A DNA stretch of 64,000 nt from positions 93,199-157,198 of the forward strand of contig JACRBZ010000078.1 of NCBI GenBank assembly GCA_016219185.1, given 5' to 3'. Each line of letters begins with the position of its first letter. The first letter of the stretch is position 1. This DNA comes from Deltaproteobacteria bacterium (lineage in GTDB: Bacteria; Desulfobacterota; Desulfobacteria; Desulfobacterales; Desulfatirhabdiaceae). Under the pieces are notes generated by a model that saw nothing but the letters and a program-made list of their open reading frames with translations, was not told the DNA's origin and did not search any database. This document shows positions 60,594 through 64,000 of the stretch, in pieces. The position numbers and the translations under genes were made by a program.

Positions 60594-61262
60594 CTAACCC
60601 TCCCGCTTCATCCTCTCACGACGTGCGACTTCTGCTGGCGTAGGAGGGTCCAAAGCGTAATCTCCGGTCTTTACCGCGCCGTCGCGAACATACTTCGCGA
60701 TTAGAATGCCATTGGGCGAAATCCGGCCTGCGATCAGTCGGAACGCTGCAGGTCTTGAGCCTGCGCCAAACAACTTCTTGCCTTGCCCGAGCACGACTGG
60801 GAATGTGAAAACATTGATCTGATCCACGAGATCATCCGCAAGCAGTGTTTGGATCATGTTGGTGCTGCCCTGCGTAAGAAGTGCTGGCCCATCCTCGTGT
60901 TTAAGCCTGGCAACATCTGACGCTGCGTCACTGAGGGACATCGATCCCTTCCAAGTCAGATTCAAGCCCTTCCGGGTCGCAACGTACTTCGTGATCGAAT
61001 TGAAAGTCTTGGCGATGAAATCGTCGGGCCCGCCCTCGGCGTAAGGCCAGTGCGCCGAGAAGATTTCGTAAGTCTTTCGCCCGAGCAACAAGTCGAACGG
61101 CTCGCTGAACATCTTGCCAACCTCTTCGCCAAAAACGTCGTCGGCCAGCGGTGCTACCCAACCGCCATGGCTGAACCTCATCGTAGGGTCCTCATGGGGG
61201 CCGCCGGGTGCTTGCATGACGCCGTCCAATGAGACGAAGGCACCGATTATCACTTTTCTCAT
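60594..61262 (-). CDS. Dihydrofolate-reductase-family protein (RibD C-terminal type)
   Basis: 222 aa from ATG 61262, with GAGGAGTGTGAAATT upstream. MRKVIIGAFVSLDGVMQAPG is the family start; LLLGRKTYEIFSAHWPYAEG and ALLTQGSTNMIQTLLADDLV follow. Cytoplasmic NADPH-dependent reductase of unknown substrate. Not FolA: it lacks typical DHFR active-site order. Confidence 0.82.
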   Translation of the reverse strand: MRKVIIGAFVSLDGVMQAPGGPHEDPTMRFSHGGWVAPLADDVFGEEVGKMFSEPFDLLLGRKTYEIFSAHWPYAEGGPDDFIAKTFNSITKYVATRKGLNLTWKGSMSLSDAASDVARLKHEDGPALLTQGSTNMIQTLLADDLVDQINVFTFPVVLGQGKKLFGAGSRPAAFRLIAGRISPNGILIAKYVRDGAVKTGDYALDPPTPAEVARRERMKREG

Positions 61263-61374
61263 AATTTCACACTCCTCTCTTGCCCCAAGGTGCAAGGTGA
61301 AAAATATGCATAACCCCGCCTTTCGTGGGGGCGAGAATATGTTCTCCTCTCAGTTGAAAGCTGCAGGTTCCGGA

Positions 61375-61647
61375 TTAAGCGCGCTCGCCTTTTTTCCCTC
61401 GGTGGGGGCAACCGGCCCAACAACAAGGCCGGCGCTTTCCCTCTTTAAGTTCCGTGCGCACTCTCTCTATCCGGTTGCGCCTTGTGTCCGGTTTCTTGGC
61501 GTCCTCAACCCAGCAAATCCACTCATTACGCGCGAGCGGCGTAATGTCCTCCCATAGTGCCAGTGCAGCTCTGTCAGCAGTAAGGGTTTTTCGCAAATCC
61601 GCCGGGACACCATGTACAACACCAGTGGCGATTTCTCTTTTGGACAT
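61375..61647 (-). CDS. YdeI/OmpD-associated family protein
   Basis: 90 aa from ATG 61647 (MSKREIATGVVHGVPADLRK). Typical is WICWVEDAKKPDTRRNRIER near the middle, then a Cys-rich end (CCWAGCPHRGKKG). Function unknown. A TTG at 61683 could lengthen it by 12 residues. Confidence 0.78.
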   Translation of the reverse strand: MSKREIATGVVHGVPADLRKTLTADRAALALWEDITPLARNEWICWVEDAKKPDTRRNRIERVRTELKEGKRRPCCWAGCPHRGKKGERA

Positions 61648-62136
61648 AAATTTGTTTGTCAATTCTTCCGTAGGAACGCTCAACGTTTCAGCAAATTTCG
61701 CGCTTCCAAATAACTGTACTGCAACTATTTGAAATTACCTTGTTCTTGCTTTTCTGTTTTGGTCACAGAAATTGTCGAAAATGGCAAAAGTTTCTTTATA
61801 ATAAACCTCGGCAGCAGACTGGGTGGAGCGCTAACAAAAAGCTAACCGGCGGCGCGAGTGTCTGATGAACTTTGAAGTTGTGCGACTTCCGTTGAAGTGC
61901 CCACGGATTGTGCCATCCGGTTGAGCGACGGGTTAGCTCACACCTACCTCCCGCCTTTCTCCTCTAAACCGTTCATTTTGGCCCCCAAAACATCACTTTA
62001 AGACCGTAAAACTACCTCATTTTTGGCCTAAACCAGCGTCAGTTGCGCATTTAGCTTGGTCCGACCCCGTTCGTTCGTTCGTCTCGTTCGTCTCGTTCGT
62101 CTATGCCGTGATTGCGCGCCAAATCTTTTCCAGTTG
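61648..62136. other. Gap with attC-like hairpin and 9-bp tandem repeat
   Basis: It holds a potential cassette site (61840-61847 AGCTAACC pairs with 61931-61938 GGTTAGCT, with an inner G+C-rich stem) and three 9-bp units CGTTCGTCT at 62076-62102. No gene is seen. Confidence 0.45.
62076..62102. repeat. Three tandem copies of CGTTCGTCT
   Basis: Exact 9-bp units at 62076-62084, 62085-62093 and 62094-62102, preceded by two partial CGTT copies. Confidence 0.9.
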
Positions 62137-62412
62137 CTAAGAAGCGACATCGATGGCCTTTTGTTGAAGCATGTGTTCAAGAAACGCGGAAACCTCGGGA
62201 CGCGCGGCATCCGGTGTGATGTCATACTCCCCGGCCAGAACATGACAAAGATCCGTCAGACTGCATGGCGTTTCCAGCAGTTCCCAGATGCGGCCGCCCG
62301 AGCCCGAAAGATTGAGGTAGTACTCATGCTCGGCGTTCATCATGATGAGGTCATCATCGATTTGTGACGTGAGCCAGCCATCGCGGCGAATGAACATACG
62401 ATCAACGGTCAT
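62137..62412 (-). CDS. PqqD-like RiPP recognition protein (lasso cluster B1)
   Basis: 91 aa from ATG 62412 with AGGAG six nucleotides upstream. PqqD fold: DDLIMMNAEHEYYLNLSGSG and GRIWELLETPCSLTDLCHVL with LAGEYDI and a helical end. In lasso-peptide clusters this protein binds the precursor leader. The gene overlaps the HPr-kinase-like relic by 11 nt, as in an operon, and it is intact. Confidence 0.82.
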   Translation of the reverse strand: MTVDRMFIRRDGWLTSQIDDDLIMMNAEHEYYLNLSGSGGRIWELLETPCSLTDLCHVLAGEYDITPDAARPEVSAFLEHMLQQKAIDVAS

Positions 62413-63080
62413 GTTGTTCTCCTGACGTGAATTCTTCGGAATTGAGAAGAGGAGGAGTGATCGCCATGTCCGGATGCATCTGCCGCAGAAACGCCGTGGC
62501 CTCCTCCATCCCCTGCAAAGAACGCGGGCGCTGTAAGCGATAGACCGGCACGGCCCGGGACAAAGCAGCCAATTGCCGGAAAATATCTTGATGCGAGCCA
62601 AGCGCGCGTCCCATCCAGGAGCGATGCGCCTGACTGTCGAGAAAGTTGAAGCGCTCTTTGCCGCGTAGTGGCCTACGGTCCATTACCATGCCATGTGACG
62701 TGTCGATGGCATATATGACGGCAACGGGAACCGGATTATTCGCATCCGCGATGCATTCGAGCCCGGCCATGCCGAAGTGGCCTTTCTCGCCACATCTGGT
62801 CGGCGTTTTCTTCCAGTTGAATCGTGACCGTGTCTTCTTCATGAGGACTGCCCGCCTGAATCAGGATATGAGCGAGACCGGCAATGCGTAAAATCACATC
62901 ACTCCGGGGCGTTATGCTGAAATGCCTGGACTCATCCCCTCCGCTCACAGCACCCAGTTCGATACGCAGTTACCGACGGGGAGGCAGTGCATCGTTCCAA
63001 GGGTGCAATTCGGGCAGGGCGATTCGTGACTGAACCCGCCATCCACACAACGCATATGGTCCCCAACTGGCAGCATGCAT
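62402..63080 (-). pseudogene. HPr-kinase-like (lasso tail kinase) gene with internal deletion
   Basis: N-terminal piece from 63080 (MHAASWGPYALCGWRVQSR, then IALPELHPW) is typical of HPr-kinase-like lasso kinases. The frame then shifts near 62970 (SDVILRIAGLAHILIQAG) and again near 62830. The C-terminal piece reads MVMDRRPLRGKERFNF, then IFRQLAALSRAVPVYRLQRP, the usual end. No P-loop (GxxGxGKST) is found between them, so the kinase core is deleted. The piece ends in the PqqD start. Confidence 0.65.
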
Positions 63081-63443
63081 GTAGTGCGCCTCAAACCCCT
63101 TCTTCAGTTGCATTTCTTCCTCCATGCGACGCAGGTCGAGCGCGCGTTGCACCAGGTCGCTCTGCTTCATGCGGGCAAGCTCTACCAGTGCCTCAGGCCA
63201 TTCCTTCCTGAAATGGATACCCATATCAGCAGCCTGAAGTCCCCTGCGCCGTTCGACGCGGACGATCTCCGGCAATCGTCCTTTCATGGCATTGCGTATC
63301 AACGAGCGCGATACCCCTCGCTCGCAATAGAATTCTTCCGCGGATTCGTCACGGCACTTGTTCCGGACCCGAGCGGTCTTTCCGAACCGGACGTCCCTGA
63401 AAGATACGCAACAGGAGTGGATCTGGTCATTTCCGGCAGTCAA
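63081..63443 (-). pseudogene. C-terminal fragment of lasso-peptide cyclase (asparagine synthetase-like)
   Basis: SRSLIRNAMKGRLPEIVRVE, then RRRGLQAADMGIHFRKEWPE is the conserved C-terminal end of the lasso isopeptide-forming, asparagine-synthase-like cyclase. Only about 75 residues remain; the N-terminal glutaminase-like and ATP-binding parts (some 450 codons) are gone. The fragment runs on in frame into the kinase start. Confidence 0.72.
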
Positions 63444-63552
63444 GTTTCCCCCCCGGCGCTATCAGAGAATATCATGTCGCATACAAAATTCGGCAACCGC
63501 CATGCCTTGCTTCAAGCATCGAAGCTTGGAAACACCTCAAACTAGGAAACGA

Positions 63553-63714
63553 CTATGACAGGCTAAACATATCGGGACCGGGTGAAGCCCCATTTTCCGT
63601 TTCTCGTACAAGCCCAACGACTTCTACAACCGGCGCCTGCCAAGGCTTGTTGAGCTTTATTTCTTCCTGATCGCAAACCTCTGAATTCACCCTGTTCACA
63701 CTCTCTCCGTTCAT
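63553..63714 (-). CDS. Lasso-peptide precursor
   Basis: 53 aa with AAAAGGAGGCAACC directly before ATG 63714. The leader carries WQAPVVEVVGLVRET, which fits the lasso leader pattern (aromatic-xx-P...G...T) with Thr at -2 if the core begins at Asn41. The core would then be NGASPGPDMFSLS with Asp8 for ring closure; alternatively a core from Gly42 would close at Asp7. The C-terminal Ser fits tail-phosphorylating HPr-kinase-like partners. It is the most intact part of the decayed cluster. Confidence 0.65.
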   Translation of the reverse strand: MNGESVNRVNSEVCDQEEIKLNKPWQAPVVEVVGLVRETENGASPGPDMFSLS

Positions 63715-64000
63715 GGTTGCCTCCTTTTCAATATTTTGGATGCAGTTTCAAAAAAAAAGTCGCCCCCATCGTTTTCTCTACTCTTCCAAACAGATCGTCC
63801 CGTTTCCCCTCGGAAATGCCGTCTGCTATAAACTCCCTGTAACGGCGGCGGGCTTCAGTCTTTGCTTTTTCCGACCTCTCAATGCCATCCCTCCATCGGC
63901 CTGCCTTGCGGTCGGCTTGCCAGAAATTGCCCCTGGCGGAGTGACGGCTTTTCCACGTTCCACGTGGTTACTTCAGACAACTTAGGCGGAGCCTGAACGC
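63715..64000 (-). mobile_element. Fragment of a REP-associated-tyrosine-transposase-like gene
   Basis: On minus, 63931 to about 63755 reads GNFWQADRKAGRWRDG, then RRRYREFIADGISEGKRDDL, like the C-terminal region of Y1/IS200-related REP transposases (RRRYREFVxxGI). An in-frame stop lies just before it. It sits upstream of the lasso precursor and may mark the scar that cut the cluster. Confidence 0.45.

Noticed and set aside
62069..62102. Possible CRISPR
   Set aside because: Only three direct 9-bp units without spacers; simple tandem repeat.

Overview
The window looks like a chromosomal segment of moderate G+C from a Gram-negative bacterium, most likely a deltaproteobacterium (Desulfobacterota). 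The evidence is the long rpsB-tsf-pyrH-frr-uppS-cdsA-dxr-rseP-purL run, a PurL with a PurS-like N-terminal segment, and the mix of Ugp transport, HD-GYP, B12-radical SAM and hybrid-kinase genes. This placement is inferred from gene content only. I saw no rRNA, tRNA or CRISPR array.

Layout. (1) 1-16.3 kb, almost all minus strand, is housekeeping: purL (runs off the left edge), rseP, dxr, cdsA, uppS, frr, pyrH, tsf and rpsB (translation plus isoprenoid, phospholipid and envelope supply), then prmC-prfA-rpmE-rho, pgi and a UDP-glucuronate epimerase. (2) 16.4-21.1 kb is a glycerol-3-phosphate-type ABC importer, with ugpB-ugpA-ugpE on minus and the ATPase ugpC divergent on plus. A strong terminator and a MITE-like 150-bp element with 20-bp inverted repeats and 12-bp flanking direct repeats follow ugpC. 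(3) 21.4-30.4 kb holds an HD-GYP protein and a polysaccharide-type cluster (methyltransferase, glycosyltransferase, GSCFA protein, heparinase-like lyase, histidine phosphatase). The last two were split by a Fic toxin/antitoxin/regulator insertion that left duplicated flanks. (4) 30.4-33.1 kb has a HigBA-type toxin-antitoxin pair and the first of three AAA/DUF4143 ATPases. (5) 33.1-39.6 kb has a B12-type radical SAM protein, two glycosyltransferases and an unusual nucleotide-transporter/HEAT/cyclic-nucleotide-domain fusion, arranged with overlapping convergent 3' ends.

(6) 39.6-52.3 kb mixes stress and signalling genes: PfpI, an orphan AbrB antitoxin with a decapitated MazF relic, a YeaO-like protein, three tiny cysteine-containing proteins, a TrpF homologue, a beta-propeller lactonase-like protein, a 4Fe-4S reductase, a lipoprotein substrate-binding protein paired with a large hybrid histidine kinase, an amidase and a cupin. 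(7) 52.4-62 kb is an accessory region rich in gene relics and toxin-antitoxin parts: OmpA, a glycerol kinase relic, two DUF4143 ATPases, DUF2442/DUF4160, VapBC, a frameshifted RHH antitoxin with a short toxin relic, a group II intron scrap and attC-like hairpins. (8) 62.1-64 kb is the remains of a lasso-peptide gene cluster. An intact precursor gene and an intact PqqD-like RiPP recognition protein survive beside a truncated cyclase and an internally deleted HPr-kinase-like tail kinase.

The left 20 kb is conserved and dense. From about 27 kb onward the sequence shows repeated acquisition and decay: duplicated gene ends, orphan promoter-operators, frameshifts and fragments. The most interesting items are the lasso-peptide relic, the 48-residue protein with mirror-symmetric cysteine spacing, the transporter/HEAT/CNB fusion, the MITE, the Fic insertion with duplicated flanks, and a pair of near-identical promoter-operator relics.
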